DNA of 64,000 nucleotides, taken from Streptomyces sp. NBC_01481. GTDB lineage: Bacteria; Actinomycetota; Actinomycetes; Streptomycetales; Streptomycetaceae. The position numbers and the translations under genes were made by a program. The DNA lies in contig NZ_JAPEPT010000006.1 in assembly GCF_026339995.1 (NCBI RefSeq), forward strand, positions 310,001-374,000. The letters are read 5' to 3'. The notes beneath the pieces were generated by a model. It did no database searches. It saw only the letters and a list, made by a program, of their open reading frames with translations, and was not told the DNA's origin. Positions 16,829 through 26,599 of this stretch are shown here, piece by piece (position 1 is the stretch's first letter; every line of letters starts with the position of its first letter).

Positions 16829-18406
16829 ATGTCGCACAGCCCGCGGAGTTCGTCCCCCGACCGCCGTTCCGTACTGCGTGGCACGGTCGCCGCGTCGGCG
16901 GCGCTGGCACTGCCCACGCTGGCAGCCGCCCCCGCACTGGCGCTCTCCGGCCGCCCCGGCGCCGCCTGGGGTGTGCAGACCGGCGATGTCACCTCCTCGT
17001 CCGGCCTGGTGTGGGTCCGCTCGGACCGGCCCGCCCGGATGATCGTCGAGACCTCGGCCACGGACTCCTTCCGGCACACGCACCGCTGGCACGGCCCCCT
17101 GCTCGGGCCCGGCACGGACTTCACCGGTACGACGTCGCTGCGCGGCCTGCCCGCGGGCGAGCAGGTGCACTACCGGGTGACGCTGGCCGACCCCGACGAC
17201 CCGCGGCGCACGGGCGAGCCGGTGTACGGAACGTTCCGTACGGCTCCCTCGAAGCGCCGAGAGGGTGTCCGTTTTCTGTGGTCGGGCGACATCGCGGGCC
17301 AGGGATGGGGCATCAACCCGGACGTCGGCGGCTTCCGCGCGTACGAGGAAATGCGGCGCCTGGACCCGGACTTCTTCCTGTGCAGCGGTGACACGGTCTA
17401 CGCGGACGGTGTGATCCAGCCGAGCGTGACCCTGCCGGACGGGCGGATCTGGCGCAACATCACCACCGAGGAGAAGTCCAAGGTGGCGCAGAGGCTGGCC
17501 GACTTCCGCGGCAACTTCCGCTACAACCTGCTCGACGAGAACGTCCGGCGCTTCAACGCACAGGTCCCCACCGTCGTGCAGTGGGACGACCACGAGGTGC
17601 GCAACAACTGGTACCCGGGCCAGATCCTCGACGATGTGCGCTACACCGAGAAGAACGTGGATGTGCTCGCCGAGCGCTCGATGCAGGCCTTCAGCGAGTA
17701 CTTCCCGATCTCCACGCTCCCCTCGCAGGGCCGCGACGGCCGTGTCCACCGAGTGGTGCGCTACGGCCCGCTGCTCGACGTCTTCGTCCTCGACATGCGT
17801 TCGTACCGCAATGCCAACTCACCCGGCCGGCAGGCCGACGACACCCAGGGCATCCTCGGCGCCGAGCAGCTCGCCTGGCTGAAGCGTGAGCTGTCGCGCT
17901 CGCGTGCGGTGTGGAAGGTGATCGCCGCCGACATGCCGCTCGGCCTGGTCGTGCAGGACGGCGCGACGGACTTCGAGGCCGTGGCGCAGGGCGATCCCGG
18001 CGTGCCTCTCGGCCGTGAGCTGCAGATCGCCGAGCTGCTTCGTTTCATCAAGCACTGCCGGATCACGGGCACGCTCTGGCTCACGGCGGATGTCCACTAC
18101 ACCTCGGCGCAGCACTACGCGCCCGAGCGGGCGGCCTTCAAGGACTTCGCGCCGTTCTGGGAGTTCGTCTCGGGTCCGCTGGCCGCGGGCGGCTTCCCGG
18201 CCAACGCCCTCGACGGCACCTTCGGGCCCGAGCGTGTCTTCGTGCGGGCGCCGGAGCGCGCCAATGTCTCGCCGATGGAGTCCCCGCAGTACTTCGGGGA
18301 GGTCGACATCGACGGCGGCAGCGGCGAGCTGACGGTGCGGCTGCGGGCCGAGGGCGGGACGGTTCTGTTCAGCAAGGTGCTCCAGCCGGGGCGGGTGGGG
18401 CAGTAG
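16829..18406 (+). CDS. phoD: Alkaline phosphatase D (PhoD), Tat-exported
   Basis: 525 residues. The N-terminus has a twin-arginine signal (DRRSVLRGTVAASAALALPT, ending near AAPALA), followed by the PhoD N-terminal beta domain and the Ca/Fe metallophosphatase domain. Metal-site motifs include LWSGDIAGQGWG, FFLCSGDTVYADG, VVQWDDHEVRNNW and LTADVHYTSAQHYA. The enzyme releases phosphate from phosphomonoesters and diesters outside the cell. AGGAGG lies seven bases before the ATG. A PHO box upstream (16743-16764) places it in the PhoP regulon. It follows the MocR gene in the same direction but has its own promoter. Confidence 0.95.
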   Translation: MSHSPRSSSPDRRSVLRGTVAASAALALPTLAAAPALALSGRPGAAWGVQTGDVTSSSGLVWVRSDRPARMIVETSATDSFRHTHRWHGPLLGPGTDFTGTTSLRGLPAGEQVHYRVTLADPDDPRRTGEPVYGTFRTAPSKRREGVRFLWSGDIAGQGWGINPDVGGFRAYEEMRRLDPDFFLCSGDTVYADGVIQPSVTLPDGRIWRNITTEEKSKVAQRLADFRGNFRYNLLDENVRRFNAQVPTVVQWDDHEVRNNWYPGQILDDVRYTEKNVDVLAERSMQAFSEYFPISTLPSQGRDGRVHRVVRYGPLLDVFVLDMRSYRNANSPGRQADDTQGILGAEQLAWLKRELSRSRAVWKVIAADMPLGLVVQDGATDFEAVAQGDPGVPLGRELQIAELLRFIKHCRITGTLWLTADVHYTSAQHYAPERAAFKDFAPFWEFVSGPLAAGGFPANALDGTFGPERVFVRAPERANVSPMESPQYFGEVDIDGGSGELTVRLRAEGGTVLFSKVLQPGRVGQ

Positions 18407-18551
18407 TACGCGCGCGCTGCCTTGAATCAGGGAGCCGAACAGTCCACGCCAGAAACGGAGAAAACCAGCCGATAGCGACCCAGATCCGGGCTTAACCCAT
18501 CAGTCACAAAGCGTTCGTGATCACGCAACACCATTCGGTCACAGTGATGCC

Positions 18552-19949
18552 ATGACTGATGTGACTTCTGCGAAGACCGCCCGCCGTCCACACCACTGGC
18601 GTCGGGATCTCGTCGAGTTGGCGGCCATGTTCACCGCCGTGGCCGTCGCCGATGCCATCGCCAACATGGTCGGGCACGGGCCCGACGGCCCGTTCCTGCT
18701 CATCGCCTCGGCCGTGGTGCTCATCGCCACGGCCGCCTTCCACACATGGTGGGCACGACGCCACAGCCACGCCCCTCCGGCGCTCACGTCCGATACCGCC
18801 GGAGGGGCGCAGGAAGGCGGCGTGACCGAGCTCGGGGCTCGGGGCGGCGAGCTGCTGGAGACCTCGCTGTGGCGGATGCGTACCACCGTGCGGGACACCC
18901 CCGGCAGCCTCGCCGCGCTGTGCACCGCCCTCGCCCGGCACCGGGTGGACATCCTGACCCTGCAGACGCACCCGCTCGCCGAGGGCACGGTGGACGAGTT
19001 CCTGCTGCGTGCCCCCACGTCCCTCCAGGCCCAGCAGCTGACCCGGGAGATCTCGGCGGCGGGCGGCAGCAGCACCTGGATCGAGCGCGCCGACGCCCAC
19101 GATCTCGTCGACACCCCGACCCGGGTGCTCGGCCTCGCCACCCGTACCGCTCTGGACGCGGCCGAACTGCCGCTTGCGCTGCGCCAGTTGCTCGGCCGCT
19201 GCACGATCCACTCGCTGCCCGCCGTCAGCCTGTCCGGCCGGCCCACGGGCGAGACGCCTCCCGTCGAGGGCGTGCTGGAGGAGACGGTGATGCGGCTGCG
19301 CGACCCGAACGGCGGCGCGATCACCGTCGAGCGGCCCTATCTCCCCTTCACGCCCACGGAGTTCGCCCGGGCGCGGGCCCTGGTCGAGCTGGACGCCCGC
19401 CTCGGCCCCCGCGTCCCGCGCAGCGAGGACGTCCTCACCCTCCCCGAGGGCAATGAGATCACCGTGCGCCGCGTCGACCAGGGCGATGTCCCGGCAGCGA
19501 GGGCCATGCACGACCGCTGCTCCGACCGCACCCTGAGCCTGCGCTACCACGGCCCGATCGGCGACGCCGACCGCTATCTCAACCATCTGCTCAGCCCGCG
19601 CTTCGGCCGCACACTCGCCGTGCAGACGACCTCCGGCAAGCTCGTCGCCCTCGGTCATCTGCTGTGGGACGGCGACGAGACCGAGGTCGCCCTGCTCGTC
19701 GAGGACGCCTGGCAGCGCCGGGGCATCGGCGCGGAGCTGCTCGGCCGACTGGTCGACCTTGCCGTCGAAGCAGGCTGCGAGAGCGTCTACGCCGTGACCC
19801 AGTCGTCCAACACCGGCATGGTCGCGGCCATGCGCGGCCTCGGGCTGCCGCTCGACTTCCAGATCGAGGAGGGCACCCTGGTGATCACCGCCCGACTGGA
19901 CGCGACTGCCGTACGCCCCCGCGCTCGCTTCGAACAGGCTGAGCGCTGA
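18552..19949 (+). CDS. GNAT acetyltransferase with N-terminal membrane and ACT-like domains
   Basis: 465 residues in three parts. Residues about 20-70 contain two hydrophobic segments (VELAAMFTAVAVADAIANMV and GPFLLIASAVVLIATAAF). Residues about 105-180 look like an ACT domain (MRTTVRDTPGSLAALCTALA). Residues about 300-450 are a GNAT domain (VALLVEDAWQRRGIGAELLG). ACT-linked acetyltransferases are often controlled by an amino acid and may modify a protein. The membrane part suggests it acts at the inner face of the membrane. Target unknown. The last 65 bases overlap the convergent trans-sulfuration gene. Confidence 0.85.
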   Translation: MTDVTSAKTARRPHHWRRDLVELAAMFTAVAVADAIANMVGHGPDGPFLLIASAVVLIATAAFHTWWARRHSHAPPALTSDTAGGAQEGGVTELGARGGELLETSLWRMRTTVRDTPGSLAALCTALARHRVDILTLQTHPLAEGTVDEFLLRAPTSLQAQQLTREISAAGGSSTWIERADAHDLVDTPTRVLGLATRTALDAAELPLALRQLLGRCTIHSLPAVSLSGRPTGETPPVEGVLEETVMRLRDPNGGAITVERPYLPFTPTEFARARALVELDARLGPRVPRSEDVLTLPEGNEITVRRVDQGDVPAARAMHDRCSDRTLSLRYHGPIGDADRYLNHLLSPRFGRTLAVQTTSGKLVALGHLLWDGDETEVALLVEDAWQRRGIGAELLGRLVDLAVEAGCESVYAVTQSSNTGMVAAMRGLGLPLDFQIEEGTLVITARLDATAVRPRARFEQAER

Positions 19950-21084
19950 GGGCCTCGGTCAGATCGCGCCACAGATCCTCGACGTCCTCGAGCCCGACCG
20001 ACAGCCGCAGCAGCCGGTCGCTGACGCCCGCCGAGCGCCGGTCTCCCTCAGCCACGATGCGGTGGCTGATGGAGGCGGGGTGCTGGATCAGGGTGTCGAC
20101 GCTGCCGAGACTGACGGCCGGGGTGATCAGCCGTACGCCCGCGATCACCGCGTGCGGGTCGCCGTACACCTCGAAGGAGACCATTGCACCGCCGATCCGC
20201 GGATAGTGGACGCGGGCGACGCGCGGGTCGGCCGCCAGGCGGCAGGCCAGGTCGGCGGCGGTGGTGGAGGCGGCCCGCACCCGTACCGGCAGGGTCGACA
20301 GTCCCCGAAGCAGCAGATATCCGGCCATCGGGTGCAGAACACCTCCGGTCGCAAAGCGCACCTGGCGCAGCTTGCCCGCGAACTCCTCGTCGCAGGCCAC
20401 CACTCCGCCCATCACATCGCCGTGCCCGCCCAGATACTTCGTGGCACTGTGCAGCACGAGCCGGGCGCCGTGCTCGACCGGCCGCTGGAGCACGGGCGTG
20501 GCGAAGGTGTTGTCGACGAGCAGCGGCACGGAGCCGCAGGCGTGGCGCACGGCCCGCAGATCGACCTCCGCCAGCGTCGGGTTCGCGGGCGTCTCCACCA
20601 TCACCAGGCCGGTGTCCGGCCGGATCGCCTCGGCGATGCCCGCCGGGTCGGTCCAGGTCACCTCGGTGCCCAGCAGCCCGGCACCGAGCAGATGGTCGCT
20701 GCAGCCGTACAGCGGACGCACCGCGACCACATGGCGCAGGCCCATGCTCGCCCGTACCAGCAGTACGGCGGTGAGGGCCGCCATGCCGCTGGCGAAGGCG
20801 ACCGCGCTCTCGGTCCCCTCGAGCCTGGCCAGGGCGGTCTCGAAGCGGGCGTTGGTCGGGTTGTCCAGCCTGGCGTAGACGGGCGGCCCCTCCAGGCGCG
20901 CTCCGGTGGCGGCGAACTCGTCGATCCGTTCCGCTTCGCCTGCGGCGTCGTAGGAGGGGTAGGTGGTCGACAGATCCAGCGGCGGGGCATGCAGACCGAG
21001 CTGCGCGAGATCCTCGCGTCCGGCGTGGACTGCTTCGGTGGCCAGCGCCCGGGGTGGGTGGGCGGCGAAGGCTGCGTTCTCCAT
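19885..21084 (-). CDS. Trans-sulfuration PLP enzyme (cystathionine gamma-synthase/lyase or methionine gamma-lyase type)
   Basis: 399 residues of the Cys/Met metabolism PLP family. Visible motifs are YARLDNPTNARFETALARLE, the aldimine lysine in SATKYLGGHGDVMGG, and the C-terminal SLGSVDTLIQHPASISH. It could join, cleave or degrade sulfur amino acids; the sequence alone does not separate gamma-lyase from synthase. The start ATG at 21084 is the family start. An Lrp-type regulator is divergent, 59 bases between starts, a usual arrangement for amino-acid catabolic lyases, so methionine gamma-lyase-like catabolism is favoured. It overlaps the GNAT gene tail-to-tail. Confidence 0.88.
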   Translation of the reverse strand: MENAAFAAHPPRALATEAVHAGREDLAQLGLHAPPLDLSTTYPSYDAAGEAERIDEFAATGARLEGPPVYARLDNPTNARFETALARLEGTESAVAFASGMAALTAVLLVRASMGLRHVVAVRPLYGCSDHLLGAGLLGTEVTWTDPAGIAEAIRPDTGLVMVETPANPTLAEVDLRAVRHACGSVPLLVDNTFATPVLQRPVEHGARLVLHSATKYLGGHGDVMGGVVACDEEFAGKLRQVRFATGGVLHPMAGYLLLRGLSTLPVRVRAASTTAADLACRLAADPRVARVHYPRIGGAMVSFEVYGDPHAVIAGVRLITPAVSLGSVDTLIQHPASISHRIVAEGDRRSAGVSDRLLRLSVGLEDVEDLWRDLTEALSAQPVRSERGGVRQSRPVGR

Positions 21085-21143
21085 GCCCGCACTGTGAACA
21101 CCCACCGGCAGGTCTTGGCCATGGCCCGTGTTACGTTCGGCAA

Positions 21144-21626
21144 ATGGCTGAAACTGTCGCTCTCGACCCGGTGGATCTTCACATACTCCGGCTCCTGCAG
21201 AACGACGCCCGGACCACCTACCGCGATCTGGCGGCGGAGGTCGGAGTCGCTCCTTCCACGTGCCTTGACCGGGTGGCGAGGCTGCGCCGCTCCGGTGTGA
21301 TCCTCGGGCACCGGCTGGCCCTGGACCCGGCCCGGCTGGGGCGGGGACTGGAGGCGCTGCTCTCCGTACAGGTCCGTCCGCACCGGCGTGAACTGATCGG
21401 TCCGTTCGTCGAGCGCATCCGGGCTCTGCCCGAGTCCCGCGCGCTGTTCCATCTCACGGGCCCGGACGACTACTTGGTGCATGTGGCCGTGGCGGACACC
21501 GCGGATCTGCAGCGACTTGTGGTGGACGAGTTCACCTCCCGGCGCGAGGTCGCCCGGGTCGAAACACGGTTGATCTTCCAGCAGTGGGACTGCGGCCCGC
21601 TGCTGCCTCCTCAGACAGGTGGCTGA
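21144..21626 (+). CDS. Lrp/AsnC-family transcriptional regulator
   Basis: 160 residues, the usual length. The N-terminal winged helix reads LDPVDLHILRLLQNDARTTY and VGVAPSTCLDRVARLR; the C-terminal ligand-binding RAM domain includes FHLTGPDDYLVHVAVADTAD. The ATG at 21144 is the family start; the frame is open upstream to 21054. Such proteins form octamers and respond to amino acids. The divergent trans-sulfuration gene is the likely target, together with its own promoter in the 59-base gap. The DUF885 gene follows in the same direction after 59 bases. Confidence 0.93.
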   Translation: MAETVALDPVDLHILRLLQNDARTTYRDLAAEVGVAPSTCLDRVARLRRSGVILGHRLALDPARLGRGLEALLSVQVRPHRRELIGPFVERIRALPESRALFHLTGPDDYLVHVAVADTADLQRLVVDEFTSRREVARVETRLIFQQWDCGPLLPPQTGG

Positions 21627-21685
21627 CAGGCCGCTGGGACTCGATGATGGTGACGCGGAGGCCCCACTCGTATGAGGATGTGCCC

Positions 21686-23368
21686 ATGTCAGTCACCCTC
21701 AGCAGCCAGCTGCCCCGCCAGGTCGCCGACGCCTACGTCGACGCACTCATCGAACTCGATCCGACGATTGGCACATATCTCGGGGTCAAGGAGAGCTCGG
21801 GTCTCCTTCCCGACTACTCCCCCGCAGGTCAGGAGGCATTCGCCGGGCTCGCACGCGAGACGCTGGCCAGGCTCGACCAGGCGGAGAAGCTGCCGGGTGC
21901 CGAGAACGACGCCGAGCGGCGCTGCGGGCGGCTGCTGCGGGAGCGTCTGACGGCCGAACTCGCTGTTCACGAGGCTGATGAGGGTCTGCGTACGGTGAGC
22001 AATCTGCGCTCACCGGTGCATACGGTGCGCGAGGTGTTCACCGTGACGCCCACGGAAACCGATGAGGACTGGGCAGCAATCGCGCGGCGGCTTCGTGCGG
22101 TGCCGCACGCGCTGGAGGGTTACCGGGCCTCGCTGGAACTGGGTCTGGAGCGCAAGCTCCTGGGCGGCCCACGTGCCACGCAGACGAATATCGGCCAAAT
22201 CACGGAGTGGATCGGCACGGACCGGAGCTGGTTCGACGACTTCGTCGCGGACGGCCCCGCCACGCTCCGCACCGAACTCGACGCCGCGGCCCGCTCGGCG
22301 ACCGAAGCCCTGACCGAGCTGCGCGACTGGATGCGCGATGTGTACGCACCTGCCGTGGCGGACGCGCCCGACACGGTCGGGCGCGAGCGCTACGCCCGCT
22401 GGTCGCGCTACTTCAACGGCACGGACCTCGATCTCGACGAGGCGTACGCATACGGCTGGTCCGAATACCACCGGCTGCTGGCCGAGATGAAGACCGAGGC
22501 CGACAAGATCCTTCCGGGCGCGGGCCCCTGGGAGGCGCTCGCGCACCTCGATGTGCACGGCGAGCACATCGAAGGCGTCGAGGAGGTACGGGTCTGGCTG
22601 CAGAAGCTGATGGACGAGGCGATCGAGGCGCTGGACGGCACACACTTCGAACTCGCCGAGCGGGTACGGAAGGTGGAGTCCCGGATCGCTCCCCCGGGCG
22701 GTGCGGCGGCGCCCTACTACACCGGTCCCTCGGAGGACTTCACCCGGCCCGGACGCACCTGGCTGCCGACCATGGGCGAGACGCGCTTCCCGGTGTACGA
22801 CCTGGTGTCGACCTGGTACCACGAGGGCGTGCCCGGCCACCATCTGCAGATCGCGCAGTGGGTGCATGTCGCGGACCAGCTCTCCCGCTATCAGGCGACG
22901 ATCGGCGGCGTCAGCGCCAACGCCGAGGGCTGGGCGCTGTACGCGGAGCGGCTGATGGACGAGCTCGGGTTCCTGCCCGACCCGGAGCGCAGGCTCGGCT
23001 ATCTGGACGCGCAGATGATGCGGGCGTGCCGGGTGATCGTGGACATCGGCATGCATCTGGAGCTGGAGATTCCGGCGGAGTCGCCCTTCCACCCGGGCGA
23101 GGTCTGGACTCCGGAGCTGGCGCAGGAGTTCTTCGGCGGTCACAGCGGGCGGCCGGCCGACTTCGTGGAGAGCGAGCTGACGCGCTACTTGTCGGTGCCG
23201 GCGCAGGCGATCGGCTACAAGCTGGGCGAGCGGGCCTGGCTGCTGGGCCGGGAGAACGCCCGCAAGGCGCACGGCGACGCGTTCGACGCGAAGGCGTGGC
23301 ACATGGCGGCGCTGTCGCAGGGGTCGCTGGGGCTGGACGATCTGGTCGACGAACTGTCCAAGCTCTGA
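21686..23368 (+). CDS. DUF885 family protein (putative metallopeptidase-like)
   Basis: 560 residues of the DUF885 family. The signature HEGVPGHH near residue 380 (in WYHEGVPGHHLQIAQ) resembles an HExxH-type zinc site with an insert, and the second part FFGGHSGRPADFVESELTRY is also typical. Some relatives are carboxypeptidases acting on peptides; the substrate here is unknown. The protein has no signal peptide and is probably cytoplasmic. The ATG at 21686 has GAGG eight bases upstream; the frame is open to 21584. A strong hairpin lies after the gene and separates it from convergent sbcC. Confidence 0.9.
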   Translation: MSVTLSSQLPRQVADAYVDALIELDPTIGTYLGVKESSGLLPDYSPAGQEAFAGLARETLARLDQAEKLPGAENDAERRCGRLLRERLTAELAVHEADEGLRTVSNLRSPVHTVREVFTVTPTETDEDWAAIARRLRAVPHALEGYRASLELGLERKLLGGPRATQTNIGQITEWIGTDRSWFDDFVADGPATLRTELDAAARSATEALTELRDWMRDVYAPAVADAPDTVGRERYARWSRYFNGTDLDLDEAYAYGWSEYHRLLAEMKTEADKILPGAGPWEALAHLDVHGEHIEGVEEVRVWLQKLMDEAIEALDGTHFELAERVRKVESRIAPPGGAAAPYYTGPSEDFTRPGRTWLPTMGETRFPVYDLVSTWYHEGVPGHHLQIAQWVHVADQLSRYQATIGGVSANAEGWALYAERLMDELGFLPDPERRLGYLDAQMMRACRVIVDIGMHLELEIPAESPFHPGEVWTPELAQEFFGGHSGRPADFVESELTRYLSVPAQAIGYKLGERAWLLGRENARKAHGDAFDAKAWHMAALSQGSLGLDDLVDELSKL

Positions 23369-23397
23369 CGACCCGTTCACATGGGCGGGTGAGGCGG

Positions 23398-23438
23398 CGG
23401 CCGGGCTCGGGGGCGAGACACCCCGCTGAGCCCGGCCG
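23398..23438. terminator. Bidirectional hairpin terminator
   Basis: CGGCCGGGCTC (23398-23408) and GAGCCCGGCCG (23428-23438) make a perfect 11-bp stem, and the loop holds a further GGGG/CCCC pairing. It sits between the convergent DUF885 and sbcC genes and can end transcripts from both sides. Confidence 0.7.
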
Positions 23439-23494
23439 CCGGGTCGTCGTCGGGGTCATCTCCTTGACCTGGTAGCCCAGTTCGGCGAGAGCGA

Positions 23495-26400
23495 TCAGCC
23501 GCTGAGAGGAGCCGAACGGAGCCGAACGACGGAGCCGTGCCGCTCCTTGACGATCTCCAGCTGGGCGGGGATACGGCGGCGCAGATCGGCGACATGGCTG
23601 ACGATGCCGACGCTGCGGTCCCGTTCGCGCAGCGAGTCGAGGACGTCGAGTACCTCGTCCAGGGTCTGGTCGTCCAGGCTGCCGAAGCCCTCGTCGATGA
23701 AGAGGGTGTCGAGCCGTACGCCCCCGGCCTCGTCGGTGACGACATCGGCGAGGCCGAGCGCGAGGGCGAGTGAGGCGAAGAAAGTCTCACCGCCGGAGAG
23801 CGTCGCGGTGTCGCGTTCGCTTCCCGTCCAGGCGTCCACGACGTGCAGACCGAGCCCGGCGCGCTTGCCACCCGCTTTGGTGTCGCTGTGCACCAGGGTG
23901 TAGCGGCCGGACGACATGCGCTGCAGCCGGGCGGTGGCCGCGGCCGCGACCTGTTCGAGGCGGGCCGCGAGCACGTACGACTCGAGACGCATCTTGCGTT
24001 CGTTGTCGGCGGATGTGCCTGCGGTGAGCGCGGCGAGCCGGGCGATCCGGTCGTACTCCTCGCGCAGCGGGCCCAGCCGGAGTACTTCCGCCGCGGCCTG
24101 GCGGGACAGTCTCGCGAGCTCGGCGCACCGGTCGCGGGCGGCGGCGAGCGCGGACGCGGCGTCGCGCAGTGCCCGCTCGGCGTTGTCGTGGGCGGCGCGG
24201 GCGGCTTCCGGATCGGCGGGCGGATGCTCAGCGGCGCTACGGGTGTCCGCCTCGGCCAGCCGGTCGGCGACTGCGGCCGCCTCGGTCTGCCAGGCGTCGA
24301 TGCGGTGCTGCAGGCCGCGCTGCTCAGCAACTGAGAGCAGCGCGGCGGCAGCGGCGCGCGGTGTGTCGAACCCGGCCCGGAACGCGGCGTCGGCCAGCCG
24401 GTCGTCGGCCTCCTTCAGCCGCTGCGCGGTGAGGTCGAAGGACCGCACGGACTCGGCTGCCCCGGCGAGCAGCCGCACCCTGCGCTCCAGCAGCGTGGCA
24501 TGCTCGGCGACACTGGCCGCGCCACCCCGGGCCCGGACCAACTCGTTTTCCAGCGCCGCCTGTTCCCGGTCGAGACCTTCCCGCTGCGAGGTTCGCGCCG
24601 CGACCCGCCGCTCGGCCTGCTGCTGAGCGGCGAGCCGCCCTTCGTGCTCGCGCTCGGCGCGGTCGAGCGCCTCGCGCGCGTCGTGCATGCCGGAGGCGAC
24701 GTGGTGCGCGTGACGGTACTCGCGCTCCAACTCCTCGACGAGGGTGAACAGTTCGGCGGCGTCAGGATCGGCGCCAGTGCCGGTGCCGGTCTCGTCCGGC
24801 GCCTCACCCGGACGACCAGCCGCAGCACCCTCGCCCCCTGCAGGTTCCGAACCCGGCGCCGGCGTCCGCGCCTCGTCCCTCGCCGTCGTGAACGTCTCGC
24901 GCACTACCGCCAGTTCGCGTTCCGTGTCCGTCTTGGCGGCGTCCGCTCGCCTGTAGTCCCGGTACGCCGCGTCCTCGGCCGCGCGGTCGACGTGTCCCGC
25001 GCCCGCCCGGGCCGGGGCCGGGTGGTCGGCCGAACCGCAGACCGCGCAGGCTTCGCCGGGGACCAGACCTGTGGCCAACTCCGCCGCGATGCCCCTCAGC
25101 CGGCGTTCCTTGAGGTCGAGCCAGCTCTCGCGGGCCGCGTTCGCGCGTTCGCGAGCCGTACGCAGCCGCTCCTTCATCTGCGCGGTGCGTGCCGCCAGTT
25201 CGTCCCGTTCGCGGGCTGCCCGCGCCCTGCGGCGCGCCGGTTCGAGCTTCCCCGCCAGGTGTTCCGCGCGCGTCGCCGCTTCCTGCGCGGCCGCGATCCG
25301 TTCCTGGCCGGTCCGCCGGACCCTGTCCCAGTCCGCCAGCCAGCTCGCCGCGTCCTGGAGCAGGTCTTCGTCCGCCCGAGCCTGACGGTCGAGGTCCGCC
25401 CGCTCGCGGGTGATCTCCGCGCTGCGCTGCTCCGCGCGCCGGGCGGCTTCCAGGCCGCCCAGGTCCTGGCGCAACTTCCGCTCCAGGGCGGACAGCTGCT
25501 CCGCTCCCGCGTCCTTGAGCTCGGGCGGCAGCCCGCCGCGCGCCCGGTCGCGGTCGGCGTGCGCGGCGCGGTGTTCTCGCTCGGCGTCGTCCCGCAGCCT
25601 CAGCGCGGGTTCGACGAGCTCCGCCTTGCGGGCCCGTTCCAGCGTGGCCTGGTTCTGGTCCCGCTCGGGGCGCCGCGCCTCCACGGCCTCGCGCCGCTGC
25701 CGTGCGTCCGCGTATCTCGTCTGCAGCCTGGCCAGTTCGCGCTCGGCGTCCAGGGCGTGGCGGGCGGCCGCCTGCCGGCTTTCCGCCGCGGCCAACGCGC
25801 AGTCGCCGATGCCCAGAGTCTCCCGGGCACCCGCGCGGGCGACGGCCGCCCACTCCAGGACGGCCGTGGCGAGTCCGGGATCCCCCGGCTGCTGCCGGGG
25901 CGGCGGCCAGTCCCCCGCCGTCGCGCCCGCGGCCTGCTCCATCCGGTGGGCGATCGCGAGCAGCCGCTCGTCACCGGCCCGCACCTGCTGTTCGGCTCCG
26001 CGCCGCCTGTCGGCCAGGCGCTCCTCGACCGCGGCGAAGCGGCGGGTGTCGAAGAGCCGCCCGAGCAGCCTGCCGCGCGCCTCCGCGTCGGCGCGCAGGA
26101 AGCGGGCGAAGTCCCCCTGCGGCAGCAGCACCACCTGGCAGAACTGGTCGCGGCTCATCCCCAGAAGCTGCGCGATCTCCTCGCCGATCTCCTGGTGGGA
26201 ACGGCTCAGCGCCTTCCACGCGCCTTCCTTGGCGTCGTATTCGCGCAGCCAGCTCTGGGCCCGTTCGGTCGTGAAGCCCTGCCCGTTCTTCTTGGGGCGG
26301 GGCTGGGCGGGCCGCCGCCGGATCTCCAACCGCCGTCCCGCCACGGTCAGTTCGAGGCAGACTTCGGTGAAGGTCCCGGCCGTCGCATGGTCGCTGCGCA

Positions 26401-26599
26401 GCGAGGCGCCCGGACTCTGCCGCGCGCCCGGCACCGCCCCGTACAGCGCGAAGCAGACGGCGTCGAGGACGGATGTCTTGCCCGCTCCGGTCGGGCCGTG
26501 CAGCAGAAAGATCCCGGCCTCGGAGAGCTCGTCGAAGTCGACTTCCTGGGCGGCTGCGAAGGGACCGAAGGCGGTGAGGCTCAGCCTGTGCAGTCTCAC
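23495..26599 (-). CDS. sbcC: SMC-family nuclease subunit SbcC
   Basis: 1034 residues. The N-terminal Walker A is GPTGAGKT (residues 35-42). Long coiled-coil arms flank a zinc hook (CAVCGSADH near the middle). The C-terminal ABC signature and Walker B are LSGGETFFASLALALG and LDTLFIDEGFGSLD. With SbcD it forms the Mre11-Rad50-like ATP-dependent nuclease that opens hairpins and processes double-strand breaks. Many Arg/Glu/Ala-rich stretches match the coiled coil. The ATG overlaps the sbcD stop by four bases, so the two subunits are translationally coupled. Confidence 0.96.
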   Translation of the reverse strand: MRLHRLSLTAFGPFAAAQEVDFDELSEAGIFLLHGPTGAGKTSVLDAVCFALYGAVPGARQSPGASLRSDHATAGTFTEVCLELTVAGRRLEIRRRPAQPRPKKNGQGFTTERAQSWLREYDAKEGAWKALSRSHQEIGEEIAQLLGMSRDQFCQVVLLPQGDFARFLRADAEARGRLLGRLFDTRRFAAVEERLADRRRGAEQQVRAGDERLLAIAHRMEQAAGATAGDWPPPRQQPGDPGLATAVLEWAAVARAGARETLGIGDCALAAAESRQAAARHALDAERELARLQTRYADARQRREAVEARRPERDQNQATLERARKAELVEPALRLRDDAEREHRAAHADRDRARGGLPPELKDAGAEQLSALERKLRQDLGGLEAARRAEQRSAEITRERADLDRQARADEDLLQDAASWLADWDRVRRTGQERIAAAQEAATRAEHLAGKLEPARRRARAARERDELAARTAQMKERLRTARERANAARESWLDLKERRLRGIAAELATGLVPGEACAVCGSADHPAPARAGAGHVDRAAEDAAYRDYRRADAAKTDTERELAVVRETFTTARDEARTPAPGSEPAGGEGAAAGRPGEAPDETGTGTGADPDAAELFTLVEELEREYRHAHHVASGMHDAREALDRAEREHEGRLAAQQQAERRVAARTSQREGLDREQAALENELVRARGGAASVAEHATLLERRVRLLAGAAESVRSFDLTAQRLKEADDRLADAAFRAGFDTPRAAAAALLSVAEQRGLQHRIDAWQTEAAAVADRLAEADTRSAAEHPPADPEAARAAHDNAERALRDAASALAAARDRCAELARLSRQAAAEVLRLGPLREEYDRIARLAALTAGTSADNERKMRLESYVLAARLEQVAAAATARLQRMSSGRYTLVHSDTKAGGKRAGLGLHVVDAWTGSERDTATLSGGETFFASLALALGLADVVTDEAGGVRLDTLFIDEGFGSLDDQTLDEVLDVLDSLRERDRSVGIVSHVADLRRRIPAQLEIVKERHGSVVRLRSAPLSG